Shown: positions 26,319 through 35,379, counted from the first letter of the stretch. The stretch is DNA of 64,000 bases from a bacterium (GCA_030430075.1 JAUIGN010000017.1:1-64000); one strand, 5' to 3'. Translations and numbers: made by a program. The notes: generated by a model not told the origin, from the sequence alone.

Positions 26319-28427
26319 ATGAACTCGTCTCGCAATCGCATGGTCGTCGCAGAAACTTCACCACCCCGGGTATTTATCAGCTACAGCCACGATTCGCCCC
26401 AGCACGAGGAGCGGGCGTTGGAGCTTTCCGAACGATTGCGGAAGGACGGCATCGACGCTCGTCTTGACCTGTACACTCCCTGGCCCGCGCAAGGGTGGCC
26501 GCGTTGGATGGAGCAGCAGTTGGCGCGAGCCGATTTCGTGATCTTGCTTTGTACGGCTACCTACGCTCGACGTGTGACCGGCGACGAAGAACCGGGAGCG
26601 GGCCGCGGCGTTTGCTGGGAAGCCACGTTGATCTACAACGAACTGTATCACGCCAAACTTGATTCCAACCGATTTCTGCCTGCCGTATTTGATGAAGCCT
26701 CCATCGAGCACATTCCCAGGCCGCTCCAAGGGCATCCCTGGTTTCAGGTGGGGAGCGAACGGGGCTACGAAGATCTCTATCGGAGATTGCTGAATCGGCC
26801 GGTTGTCAGTCCCGCGCCGCTTGGCGAACGCAGGCGGGAACTTCCGTCGCGCCGCGACCGAGTCGTTCCGCGACCGCTCCCGGAAGCGAGTGCGACCGTG
26901 CCGCCGGCTCCGAGCGGCGCCCAGAAGTTCTTCATTTCTTACCCGCACGGCGATCCTGACGAAGAGAATCTCGCTCGCTTCCTTCACGCGCAGCTCACCG
27001 CGGCCGGTCACGAGGCGTTCATCGACATCGGCATGGCGGCCGGGATCGATTGGGTCAAGGAGATCCGCCACCGCATCGATTGGTGTGATCAACTGGTGCT
27101 GTTGATCTCGGAAAAATCGATGCGAAGTGAGATGGTGCAGACCGAAGTCCGCCTTGCTCGCCATCGGCAATTGCAGTCCGGCCGCCCGGGGATTCTCCCG
27201 GTGCGTGTGCGCTATCTGGGGCCACTCGAATACGAGCTGGAGTTGCACATCGGTCACCTTCAACACGTCTCCTGGGAAGGGCCGGATGCGTCGCAGCACG
27301 TTTATGAGCAGATCGAGCGGGCGAGTCGAGCGGGACCAACTGCCGCCGCACCGAACGCTGGGCCTAAGGGGACCGAAGCCGCCAAGGTGCCCGACGAACC
27401 GGCTCGTCCGGAGGCTGCCCGCGACACGCGAACGGCTTCGGCGCCCGGTGGGACGATTCGGTGGGACGACCCTTTCTATATTTCGAGACCGGCAGACGGT
27501 GTGGTCCAGGAATGCGCGACGCGAATCGGACAGACCGTGGTCATCAAGGGACCTCGACAGGTCGGCAAGAGCAGTCTCTTGCTGCGGTACCTACACGACT
27601 GCCAGCAGGCTGGCAAGCGATTGGCCTATGTTGACTTTCAGGTCTTCACCGGCCACGACATGGAGGACTACCCTCGCTTTCTGAGCCGCTTTGCGGAGGT
27701 GTTGAGCCATCGACTGAAGCTCGCCATTTCGCAGCCAATTGCCATCGAGTCGCAGTTTGATATGGTCCGCTTCCTCGAAGAAACTCTGTTGCCGGCCGCC
27801 ACGGGTCCGCTCGTGATCGCCTTGGATGAAGTCGACCGGCTGTTGGGCCAGCCGTATCAGACCGACTTCTTCAGCATGCTGCGATTATGGCACAATAACC
27901 GTTCTCCGCTCACACCGGAATACGAAGACCTGGATCTGGCTCTCGTGATTTCCACCGAGCCCTACCTGCTGATCGATCGGGCGGATCGTTCCCCGTTCAA
28001 TGTCGGGTTGAAGGTCGAGATGAAGCCGTTCAATCGCGAGCAATGTGTTGAGCTCAATACTCGGCACGATGACCTGCTGCGGTCGGACGAAGTGCTACAA
28101 CTCTACGATTTGTTGCACGGTCACCCGTATTTGACTCGCCTGAGCTATTACCGGATGACGGCGATCGACAAGATCTCGTTTGCTGATTTAATCGATGGAG
28201 CGGCGGCCGAGCGTGGGCCTTTCGGCGATCATTTGCGTTCACTGCTGGTCAAGTTACACGATCGTCCAGACCTGTTGGCGGCGATGAAGCAGGTGATTTT
28301 CTCGAGTGATCCCGTGGAACTCGATCTTTACTACCGACTGTATGGTGCCGGGCTGGTGCGCCGTGAAGGAGACCGCGTGCGGCCAGCCAACGCTCTCTAC
28401 GCTCGCTATTTCAGGAATGCCCTATGA
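26319..28427 (+). CDS. SEFIR-TIR-AAA/STAND-like fusion protein, candidate immune or signalling ATPase
   Basis: From the ATG at 26319 (alternative at 26340; neither has a good ribosome-binding site) the product has 702 residues and three domains. Residues 17-155 are a SEFIR domain: RVFISYSHDSPQHEERALEL, RLRKDGIDARLDLY, GWPRWMEQQLARADFVILLCT, GRGVCWEATLIYNELY. Residues 202-330 are a TIR domain: KFFISYPHGDPDEENLARFL, GMAAGIDWVKEIRHRIDWCD, LLISEKSMRSEMVQTEV. Its Glu near 276 lies where NADase TIR domains have the catalytic Glu. Residues 385-702 are an AAA-like ATPase of the PF14516 type: FYISRPADGVVQE, Walker A G411-PRQVGKSS, Walker B LVIALDEVDRL near 495. The gene overlaps the next by ATGA, so the two are translationally coupled. 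Established: SEFIR and TIR act as signalling or effector domains and STAND-like ATPases as switches. Inference: this is the effector-switch half of a two-component conflict system. Confidence 0.85.
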   Translation: MNSSRNRMVVAETSPPRVFISYSHDSPQHEERALELSERLRKDGIDARLDLYTPWPAQGWPRWMEQQLARADFVILLCTATYARRVTGDEEPGAGRGVCWEATLIYNELYHAKLDSNRFLPAVFDEASIEHIPRPLQGHPWFQVGSERGYEDLYRRLLNRPVVSPAPLGERRRELPSRRDRVVPRPLPEASATVPPAPSGAQKFFISYPHGDPDEENLARFLHAQLTAAGHEAFIDIGMAAGIDWVKEIRHRIDWCDQLVLLISEKSMRSEMVQTEVRLARHRQLQSGRPGILPVRVRYLGPLEYELELHIGHLQHVSWEGPDASQHVYEQIERASRAGPTAAAPNAGPKGTEAAKVPDEPARPEAARDTRTASAPGGTIRWDDPFYISRPADGVVQECATRIGQTVVIKGPRQVGKSSLLLRYLHDCQQAGKRLAYVDFQVFTGHDMEDYPRFLSRFAEVLSHRLKLAISQPIAIESQFDMVRFLEETLLPAATGPLVIALDEVDRLLGQPYQTDFFSMLRLWHNNRSPLTPEYEDLDLALVISTEPYLLIDRADRSPFNVGLKVEMKPFNREQCVELNTRHDDLLRSDEVLQLYDLLHGHPYLTRLSYYRMTAIDKISFADLIDGAAAERGPFGDHLRSLLVKLHDRPDLLAAMKQVIFSSDPVELDLYYRLYGAGLVRREGDRVRPANALYARYFRNAL

Positions 28428-31400
28428 CCGATGCAGGTCATCAATTGCAGGTCGGCGGGACACTCAATCCCCGCCGCCATATCTACATCACGCGACAGGA
28501 TGTCGAGGATGAAATCCACGCGCTGCTGGTGCGGCAAGAGTACTGCAACATTCTCTCGTCGCGCCAAGTCGGTAAGTCGAGCCTGATGGTGCAACTGGCG
28601 TTGCGGCTGCGTGCCGATGGAATCCGAGTCGCCACCGTTGACGTGGCCGGTGATCTGGGGACGCCCGACGTCGACGAGAAGTGGATACTGGGGTTTCTCG
28701 GTAAGGTGGCCCGGGGGCTCAGATTGTCGATCGACGTGCGGGAGTGGTGGGCGTCGCAATCCGAAGCGACGGTGAACCAGCGCTTTCTGGAGTTCTTTCG
28801 CACTCAACTAATTGCCGACGATGACGATTCGCCCGTCGTGATCTTTGTGGATGAAATCGACCACACCCTCAAGCTGGCTTACACCGATGACTTTTTCACG
28901 GCAATTCGGTCGATGTATAACCAGCGCGCGACCGAGCCGGTGTTCGAGAGGATCGCGTTCTGTCTTGTCGGCGTAGCGAGCCCCAACGAGTTAATCAAGA
29001 GCCGCAGAACGACCACCTACAATGTCGGCCGGACATGCGCCCTGCGCGACTTTGATCCTGCCAAGGACGACCTGGGGCCGCTCGTTGCCTATCTGACGGA
29101 ACGCTCGGCGGCTCCCGATCGGCTATTGGAAGAGATCCTTCGCTGGACGGCCGGACACCCTTACTTGACCGTGCTTCTCTGCCACGCCTGCCACGAACAG
29201 CAGTTTTCCGACGTCGGCAAGCTGAGCAATTACGTGGAGCACGCATATTCCGGCTTCGGCAAGGTGCGTTCCGACGTTCACTTTCAACAGATCACGCGGT
29301 TCCTGGGCGAGCGACTCACGGACCAGTTCGCGGCCTTGGACGTTTACGATCAGGTTCTGCGGCAGGGCGATGTGACCGACGAGTCGACGCCAACGCATAT
29401 CGAGCTCAAATTGTCCGGAATCGTCAAACAAGACCGCGCGGGAAATCTGACGGTTCGCAATCGGATCTACGAACGCGTCTTTAATCGCGAGTGGGTTCGG
29501 CAGACCCGTCCCAGCCAGGCGTTGCGGAACGCGAGGCGTCTTGCTGTTGTCTCGGTTCTCCTACTGATGTTGGTGGGCTCCGCCTTCGCCTATGATCATT
29601 TTGTCGCCGAGCCCCGCCGGAACCGTGCGCTGGCGGAGAAGTTGGTCGCCGAGATCCTGGACGCCCAAACACCGATGCCGGAAGTGCCGACGATCATCCG
29701 TAGCCTGGAACCCGTCTTTCGATATGCGGAGCCTGTCATCCGGCAAGCGACCAATAGTGAAGACGACGGGACGAAGCTGCGCGCGAACCTGGCACTTCTG
29801 CCGACGGATGCGGCGGCCGTTGAGCCTCTTCTGCAACATCTCGTGCGAGGTCGCTTGGCCGACTTCGCCGTCGTCAGCCAGGCCCTCCGTCCCTACTCTG
29901 ACGAGGTGAAGCGGTATTCGCAGATCGTGCTTCAGGCGGACGACAGCACGGCCAACGAACAGCTTCGCGCCGCGATGGCGCTGGCACCGATTGAAGCGCC
30001 GGAGGACAACGACGAGGCGATGTGGACGGAGCGAGCGGAAGTTCTGGCGGGCGAGATGATTCGTGTCACCCAAGAGCAGCCGGTGTTGTATAGTACGGTG
30101 ATTGAGGCACTCCAGCCCGCACGTGGAGTTTTGCGAACCAGCCTCGTTGCGGCGTATCGTGAAGATAGCGACTCCGGCCAGGCCGAGCGAGCGACCATCT
30201 CTCCGAACATCCTGGTTCACCTGTTCCGCGATGATTTTGGACTGTTGGTGGAACTTCTGCGGGACGCCGCGCCGCCCCAGGCCGCGATCGTGTTTCCGGC
30301 TTTGCTGGAACATGACGATTTTCAACCGGCGCCCCTGCGCGCCGTGATCATCGAACGTGATCGGTATGCGAGCTGGCAACGTGCCAATGCCGCTGTGGCG
30401 CTGCTGCGCACGGGTGGCGGCATGTTGCAGAGCGCCCGATACACCATCCTGTCCGACCCGACCTTGCAGAGCCACATTATCGTTCGCTACCGTGCAAGTG
30501 GCGGTGAAATTTTGCCAGTGGCTCGGCAACTGGAAGTTGAGGATGACCCAACGATGGTGCGGGTGTTGACGTTAATCGTCGGTGAATTCCAAAGAAACGC
30601 CGCATTGCAAGCCGAGTTTGTCGCAAGTGACGTGCTGTCCAAGCTGTTTGAGTATTCGCCGGAACCGGGCATTCATAGTGCTGCGGAGTGGGCTTTAGGC
30701 CATTCGCGCGTCGATACGAATGTCCATGGTTGGCAGAATCCACTGATTGTGGGAACCAGAAATCGGCTCGCTACCGGCAAGATTGAAGACAGCCGGCGCT
30801 GGTACATCACTAAGAGCGAGTACACGGTAGATGAAGAAGTGGTGTCCGTGTTACCCCACACGATGCTCGTCATCAAGGGCCAGGAGTTCATGATGGGCTC
30901 TCCAGAAAGCGAAGAGGGCCGCGGGGATGACGAAGTGCTTCATCGACGAATCGTCAATCGCACGTTCGCGCTGAGCAGCACGATGGTCACGATGATGCAG
31001 TATCGCGCATTCCAGCCGGAAGAAGATTTTGGAAGCGAACAATTGATGTGGGAACGACCGGAATCGCTGACCTGGGAATTTTTCTTGAGGCCGGCGACAG
31101 TGCCCTGGTGCCAAGCGGCGGCGTATTGCAACTGGCTGAGCAAGCACGAAGGACTACCGAAGACGGAATGGTGTTACGAGCCGAACGACGAGGGTCACTA
31201 TGACGAGGGAATGCGAACGAAGGCCAACTTTCTTCAACTTGGTGGATATCGCCTGCCAACCGAAGCGGAATGGGAGTTCGCATGCCGAGCGAATACAGCG
31301 ACCCCTTACAGCTTCGGGGACACGCCGGAACTTGAGATGCTATGGGGATCTGTACGGATAAGATTTGCAAATCCCGTGGCGGAGTATCGACCGAACTCCT

Positions 31401-31648
31401 TTGGCCTGTTCGATATGCACGGTAACGGGATGGAGTGGTGCCAGACGGTGTATGGCGATTACCCCGCTGACGGCGCCACGGATGAAGAAGAAGGCGGAGT
31501 TGTCACGAACGTGTATGACACCGGGCGTGTTGTCAGAGGTGGCACGTTGCTAGAAGGTGCCAACGCTCTGCGGTCCGCGAGACGATCGGGTATACCTCCC
31601 GTTTATAGCATGTGCTACCGCATCGCACGGACGGTTCGCGAGCCCTGA
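28424..31648 (+). CDS. AAA ATPase - transmembrane - helical repeat - FGE-sulfatase (SUMF1-like) fusion protein
   Basis: The start codon overlaps the stop of the previous gene (ATGA at 28424). The product has 1074 residues. Residues 15-350 are a second AAA-like domain related to that of the partner: Walker A-like LSSRQVGKSSLM at about 45-56, with Ser in place of the first Gly, and Walker B VVIFVDEIDHTL near 138-148. A single hydrophobic helix follows (LAVVSVLLLMLVGSAFAY, about 371-390). Residues 395-790 are helical and repeat-like, with no known family. Residues 805-1070 are an FGE-sulfatase (formylglycine-generating enzyme/C-type-lectin-like) domain: MLVIKGQEFMMGSPESEEG, YRLPTEAEWEFACRA, NSFGLFDMHGNGMEWCQ, RVVRGG...RSARRS. 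It is most likely a binding or sensor module; oxidase activity cannot be assumed. GC at 31141-31260 is 53% by hand count against about 67% in xylB (23941-24000), which may indicate transfer. Confidence 0.85.
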   Translation: MTDAGHQLQVGGTLNPRRHIYITRQDVEDEIHALLVRQEYCNILSSRQVGKSSLMVQLALRLRADGIRVATVDVAGDLGTPDVDEKWILGFLGKVARGLRLSIDVREWWASQSEATVNQRFLEFFRTQLIADDDDSPVVIFVDEIDHTLKLAYTDDFFTAIRSMYNQRATEPVFERIAFCLVGVASPNELIKSRRTTTYNVGRTCALRDFDPAKDDLGPLVAYLTERSAAPDRLLEEILRWTAGHPYLTVLLCHACHEQQFSDVGKLSNYVEHAYSGFGKVRSDVHFQQITRFLGERLTDQFAALDVYDQVLRQGDVTDESTPTHIELKLSGIVKQDRAGNLTVRNRIYERVFNREWVRQTRPSQALRNARRLAVVSVLLLMLVGSAFAYDHFVAEPRRNRALAEKLVAEILDAQTPMPEVPTIIRSLEPVFRYAEPVIRQATNSEDDGTKLRANLALLPTDAAAVEPLLQHLVRGRLADFAVVSQALRPYSDEVKRYSQIVLQADDSTANEQLRAAMALAPIEAPEDNDEAMWTERAEVLAGEMIRVTQEQPVLYSTVIEALQPARGVLRTSLVAAYREDSDSGQAERATISPNILVHLFRDDFGLLVELLRDAAPPQAAIVFPALLEHDDFQPAPLRAVIIERDRYASWQRANAAVALLRTGGGMLQSARYTILSDPTLQSHIIVRYRASGGEILPVARQLEVEDDPTMVRVLTLIVGEFQRNAALQAEFVASDVLSKLFEYSPEPGIHSAAEWALGHSRVDTNVHGWQNPLIVGTRNRLATGKIEDSRRWYITKSEYTVDEEVVSVLPHTMLVIKGQEFMMGSPESEEGRGDDEVLHRRIVNRTFALSSTMVTMMQYRAFQPEEDFGSEQLMWERPESLTWEFFLRPATVPWCQAAAYCNWLSKHEGLPKTEWCYEPNDEGHYDEGMRTKANFLQLGGYRLPTEAEWEFACRANTATPYSFGDTPELEMLWGSVRIRFANPVAEYRPNSFGLFDMHGNGMEWCQTVYGDYPADGATDEEEGGVVTNVYDTGRVVRGGTLLEGANALRSARRSGIPPVYSMCYRIARTVREP

Positions 31649-31716
31649 TGTTCCGCGAGCCGGCTTGCGCCAGAATCTTGGCGATCGCCCGACGCGAACC
31701 GTAGCAACCGCAAGGA

Positions 31717-31747
31717 GCCCGGCCAAACCAAGTTGGTTTGCCCGGGC
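31717..31747. terminator. strong hairpin between convergent genes, possible bidirectional terminator
   Basis: GCCCGGCCAAACC pairs with GGTTTGCCCGGGC around an AAGTT loop with one mismatch (31717-31729 and 31735-31747). It lies between the end of the FGE-sulfatase gene (31648) and the end of the convergent gene (31794). No T-run follows on either strand, so termination is inferred from position and stem strength. Confidence 0.5.
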
Positions 31748-31793
31748 CCCTGAGATTCGAGCAGCAGACGCGAGTCGTTGGTGTGAACCAAGC

Positions 31794-33074
31794 TCAGTTG
31801 CTGATGGTCGGAACCGGGTCGGCTTCTACGTGAACGACGACTGGGGCCACGTCCGTATTCCGGGTGCTGACACTGGTTACTGGACCGCCGTTGGCGGCAT
31901 CGTCGCTTGAAGCCTCCTCCGACGACTCGGCGGCGGGTTCCGTGTTCGATTCGACCTCTGCCGGCTCGGTGGCGTCGTCGGAAGCATTGAGGCCGGTCTC
32001 AACTGTCTCTTCCTCGTCGTCGGCCGAGTCGTCGTTGTTGGCCAGGGCTTCTACGTTGGCGATCCGATCAAGGGGCGCCGGGTCGACCGTGTACCACTTC
32101 TTGCGGAGTTCTTCTCCGACCGATTCTCGCCAGATCGCCAGAACCGTGTCGACATTGATGTGCGGGTTGCCCCGCTCGTTTCCAGGCGTGCCGCCCTGCT
32201 TGGGTGCCAGGGGAACCCAGACCATGTCGATGATCGAGCTGTCGCGGAGGTAGTAGCCTCCCGTGATTTGGCCGGCGTTATTCAGGTTGAGCATATAGTG
32301 AAAATACTTGACGCGCTTGATCCGCGGGCTTTCGTAGTATTCGCCATCCGAGTCCTTGGCATAGGCGACGTTGGTCTTGACTTCGACCTGGTTGCGTCCC
32401 CGTTTGGCCGATGCGCTGGCGTACGCGTAGGCTGGATAGTTCCACTTCTCTTCACCGGGATCGGTCTCGACGCCGATCGGATGCGAGCCGCGCCCGATCC
32501 AGTTGGCCAGGATCGCGTGCAGGATGCCCGGATTGACGTTGGTGCCGTCGCCGGCCAGCATGGCGGTGTCATTATAGATATAGAGTTCGGCCAGCAGCGC
32601 CTTGATGTCGGCCGTATCGAACTCAACGCCGTTGCGGTAGACGCTTTTTTGGGGTTCTGCGTGACGAATGGCGGCGGCGCTCCAGCCGTTGCAGTGCCCG
32701 TGCCAGTTGGGGGTCCGCGCCGCGCCGATGGAGAATGTTCGGCCGAACAGCCCACGGAACTCGGGCCGCTCCTTGAAGGCCGTCGTGTCGTGGCGTTCAT
32801 AAGCGGTGGCGAGCGACCGGCCGCGATGAAAGGCTCGGTCGTACTTCCGCATGGCTTCCATGGTCCCACCCTGCGTATCCGGGTAGATATGGCCGGAGTA
32901 CGGAACACGAAAATCTTCAACACCGCCGTTTGCCGGCAGATCGTCGAACTTCCAAGAGAACGGAGTGCCCCAAAGTTGTTGGAAGACCTCATTCTGGGTC
33001 TTGACGTCTTGTGGACTCATAGTTTGCCCAACGGTCGCCAACGCAATGGCGGCAACTACAACCGATGTTCCCAT
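31794..33074 (-). CDS. transglutaminase-elicitor-like protein, paralogue 1
   Basis: The ATG at 33074 has CGGAGAA upstream; the frame runs 49 codons further without support. The 426-residue product has a short hydrophobic N terminus (MGTSVVVAAIALATVG) that could be an export signal, though it lacks basic residues. The core resembles the oomycete GP42/Pep-13 transglutaminase-elicitor domain: W124-HGHC128-NGWSAAAIRHAEP with the likely catalytic Cys128, NGVEFDTADIKALLAELYIYND, H198 in GRGSHPIGVE as the probable catalytic His, then D205 and W211-N-Y-P, which aligns with the Pep-13 core. The last 90 residues are acidic and Ser/Thr/Glu-rich. Its paralogue lies 2.6 kb away at 35721. Inference: an extracellular or envelope protein cross-linker; the family assignment is by motif only. 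Confidence 0.7.
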   Translation of the reverse strand: MGTSVVVAAIALATVGQTMSPQDVKTQNEVFQQLWGTPFSWKFDDLPANGGVEDFRVPYSGHIYPDTQGGTMEAMRKYDRAFHRGRSLATAYERHDTTAFKERPEFRGLFGRTFSIGAARTPNWHGHCNGWSAAAIRHAEPQKSVYRNGVEFDTADIKALLAELYIYNDTAMLAGDGTNVNPGILHAILANWIGRGSHPIGVETDPGEEKWNYPAYAYASASAKRGRNQVEVKTNVAYAKDSDGEYYESPRIKRVKYFHYMLNLNNAGQITGGYYLRDSSIIDMVWVPLAPKQGGTPGNERGNPHINVDTVLAIWRESVGEELRKKWYTVDPAPLDRIANVEALANNDDSADDEEETVETGLNASDDATEPAEVESNTEPAAESSEEASSDDAANGGPVTSVSTRNTDVAPVVVHVEADPVPTISN

Positions 33075-33672
33075 GGCTTGATTCTCCGAGGATATACGAC
33101 AGGGGGGGGAGGCGGATATTGACCATACGAACAGCCCCTCATGGGGAATCTGCCGTACAGTGCTCCAAATGTGGATCGTCCGATCCAGGGGAATTTCTTT
33201 GGTGCTGAACGCGGGAACCAATTATTTGACGGTGATACGCAGCTTGTCACAACGATAAGACCACTACATCCGCTAAACCGCACCCGGTTTAGACGACTTG
33301 TGCAGCTTCTGCAGCCTTTTGCGATCGACCTGCTTTCGTCCGACTCTGCTGGCTCCGCAAATTCCTCGGCTGCCCTAACCGGCAAAACTTGCCAAGGCCC
33401 GTTTTCGAGGTACACTGCCCCCCGCGACCGCCGGCGTCCGCATGGTCCCGGTTGATGCCGATCGATCCGGATGTACCGGACGCACGTCGCGTCGACGCGT
33501 AACGAATATCCGCGACCTGCCAGTCCCAACGGCGGCGGCTTGTGATTCTGTCTCCCGGCCGTCGATTTCTCGCACTTCACCGCAATGCGACGACGATCTT
33601 TCTTTTCGGGGGCGACGTGTGTGCGCCCGAGAGAGTCAATGCCAGTCGACCTGTCGTGGAGGTATGGAAACG
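33075..33672. other. divergent intergenic region between transglutaminase-like paralogue 1 and the BBP7 protein
   Basis: About 600 bases with no convincing gene; both neighbours are transcribed outward from it. It contains a 14-bp palindrome GGATCGTCCGATCC at 33173-33186 and an 8-bp perfect hairpin at 33273-33292, either of which could be an operator. Confidence 0.4.
33273..33292. promoter_or_regulatory. operator-like inverted repeat CTAAACCG-cacc-CGGTTTAG
   Basis: Eight bases pair perfectly around a four-base spacer (33273-33280 and 33285-33292). The site lies in the middle of a long divergent promoter region rather than at a gene end. That suits a dimeric regulator better than a terminator. 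No cognate regulator was identified in the window. Confidence 0.35.
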
Positions 33673-35379
33673 ATGCGGTGCGCAATCATGTTGAGCAGTC
33701 TCTTGTCTCTCGGCCTGGGATGGATGGCCGGCGAGGCCGTTGCGCAACAGGTCTACCCTTCTGCCTCACCGTCGCAGGTCAGTTTTGGCTATCCGCAGCG
33801 GCCGGCGAGCTGGCAGCCCCAGGCCGGGACGAACTGGTACCAGCCGTCGTCGGCTTTGCCGGGGACCACGCCGATTGGGTCTGGAGTACGGACGTTGCCG
33901 GCGCCCGTGGACGGTGCCGGCCGCTATCCGCAAACGGTTTACGTTCCGCCAGGAGCCGGCCGATACTCGGCCCCCGCGCCGCAGTCGCCCGTCAATCGGT
34001 TGCCGGTAGCCCCTTACCAATCACTTCCATACCGTGGCTTGTCGCCTCAATGGGCGTCGCCGGCCGGTGGGCAGCCGCAAGGTTTCGTCGTGCACTACCC
34101 GCCGGTGACACCTGTTGCGTTGCCGCCGACCCAGCGGAGCATGGAGCCTGAATCGACGGTTCTGAACCCCGCCGGGCGAATGTATGCCGGGGCACCCCAC
34201 GACGGCTCGACGTCGTACGGGCCGGAGCACACCGTGAATGATCCTGGTGGATACGCCGGTGAAGACATCGTGCCACATGCGACTGGCTGGAGCGGCCCGG
34301 GCGGCGAACTGTGGGCGAAAGGTTCCGGCGCCGATCCCGGTTGCGGCCCCGCCGGTTGCGGACCCACGTACCAGATGCCGGCCGCACGCTGGTTTGGCGG
34401 CGTCTATGCCGTGTTCATGTCGCGTGACCAGGAGGACAATGTCTGGCTGAGCTATGATACGGGCGACCTGGACAGCCGCGTGCTGAACTCACACGATGCC
34501 AGCCCGTCCTACGCGGCCGGTTTCGAGACGCGCATCGGCCACTACTTCGGCAACGGCATGACCGGTATCGAGTTTGTCTACTGGGGTGTCTTTCCAGACA
34601 GCGAGGAAGCCAACGTCTATTCCACCGATGTCTGGGGCGACCTGGACACCGTGTTGCATCTCGACGGAGTGAGCTACGACCCGGGTTCGGGTCTTGAATT
34701 GGCGAATACGGCGTTTTTCGAAGCCGAGCGGCACCGGCTGTTGAAAGAATTCAGCTTGCACAACTTTGAACTGAATCTGATCGGGACGAATTTTGTTCAG
34801 CCGTGCGGATGCCCGCAGCTGAACCTCAGTTGGAACGCCGGCATTCGCTATGTGAATTTCGACGATCGCTTCATGTATTCGGCCGATCCCTGGGACAACG
34901 TGTTTACGGGGGACCCCGATGAACTGCATTACGAGATCAATGCCGGCAACGATCTGCTCGGCTTTCAACTGGGTGGTCGAGCGGACCTGTGCTTCACGCC
35001 GGCCTTCGTTGGGTTCGTCGGCACAAAGTTCGGCATCTACGGCAATCACGCCACCCAACACTCGCGGCTCTACAATTCGACCGGCGCCGCCGAGGTCACG
35101 GACGGAAGCAGCCCTTACGTGGGCAGCACGATTGATGTCGAGTCGAACAAGACGAACGTGGCATTCATCGGTGAAGTGCGGACGGGGCTGGAGTACCAGT
35201 TCAGCCCCTGCTGGAGCGCGACCGTCGGCTATCGAGCCGTCGCTTTGACGGGAGTCGCCCTTTCAACGGACCAGATTCCGGGCGACTACATCGGTGCCCT
35301 CGACAGCTTGCGGACCGTCAATACCAATGGCTCGCTCATCGCCCACGGAGGCTTCGTCGGCCTTGAATTCTGTCGCTAG
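33673..35379 (+). CDS. BBP7-family outer-membrane beta-barrel protein
   Basis: GGAGG at 33658-33662 is 10 bases before the ATG at 33673 and only 1 base before the ATG at 33664, so 33673 is preferred. The 568-residue product starts with a signal peptide (MRCAIMLSSLLSLGLGWMAGEAVAQQ). A Pro/Gln/Tyr-rich segment follows to about residue 225, with a Cys-Gly cluster DPGCGPAGCGPTYQMP. The rest is the BBP7 barrel typical of Rhodopirellula and relatives: WFGGVYAVFMSRD, YAAGFETRIGHYFGNGMTGIEFVYWG, HNFELNLIG...WNAGIRYVNFDDRF, GFVGTKFGIYGNHA, and a closing GSLIAHGGFVGLEFCR. BBP7 proteins are planctomycete-specific outer-membrane proteins of unknown function. It sits between the two transglutaminase-like genes, which are both on the other strand. 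Confidence 0.88.
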   Translation: MRCAIMLSSLLSLGLGWMAGEAVAQQVYPSASPSQVSFGYPQRPASWQPQAGTNWYQPSSALPGTTPIGSGVRTLPAPVDGAGRYPQTVYVPPGAGRYSAPAPQSPVNRLPVAPYQSLPYRGLSPQWASPAGGQPQGFVVHYPPVTPVALPPTQRSMEPESTVLNPAGRMYAGAPHDGSTSYGPEHTVNDPGGYAGEDIVPHATGWSGPGGELWAKGSGADPGCGPAGCGPTYQMPAARWFGGVYAVFMSRDQEDNVWLSYDTGDLDSRVLNSHDASPSYAAGFETRIGHYFGNGMTGIEFVYWGVFPDSEEANVYSTDVWGDLDTVLHLDGVSYDPGSGLELANTAFFEAERHRLLKEFSLHNFELNLIGTNFVQPCGCPQLNLSWNAGIRYVNFDDRFMYSADPWDNVFTGDPDELHYEINAGNDLLGFQLGGRADLCFTPAFVGFVGTKFGIYGNHATQHSRLYNSTGAAEVTDGSSPYVGSTIDVESNKTNVAFIGEVRTGLEYQFSPCWSATVGYRAVALTGVALSTDQIPGDYIGALDSLRTVNTNGSLIAHGGFVGLEFCR

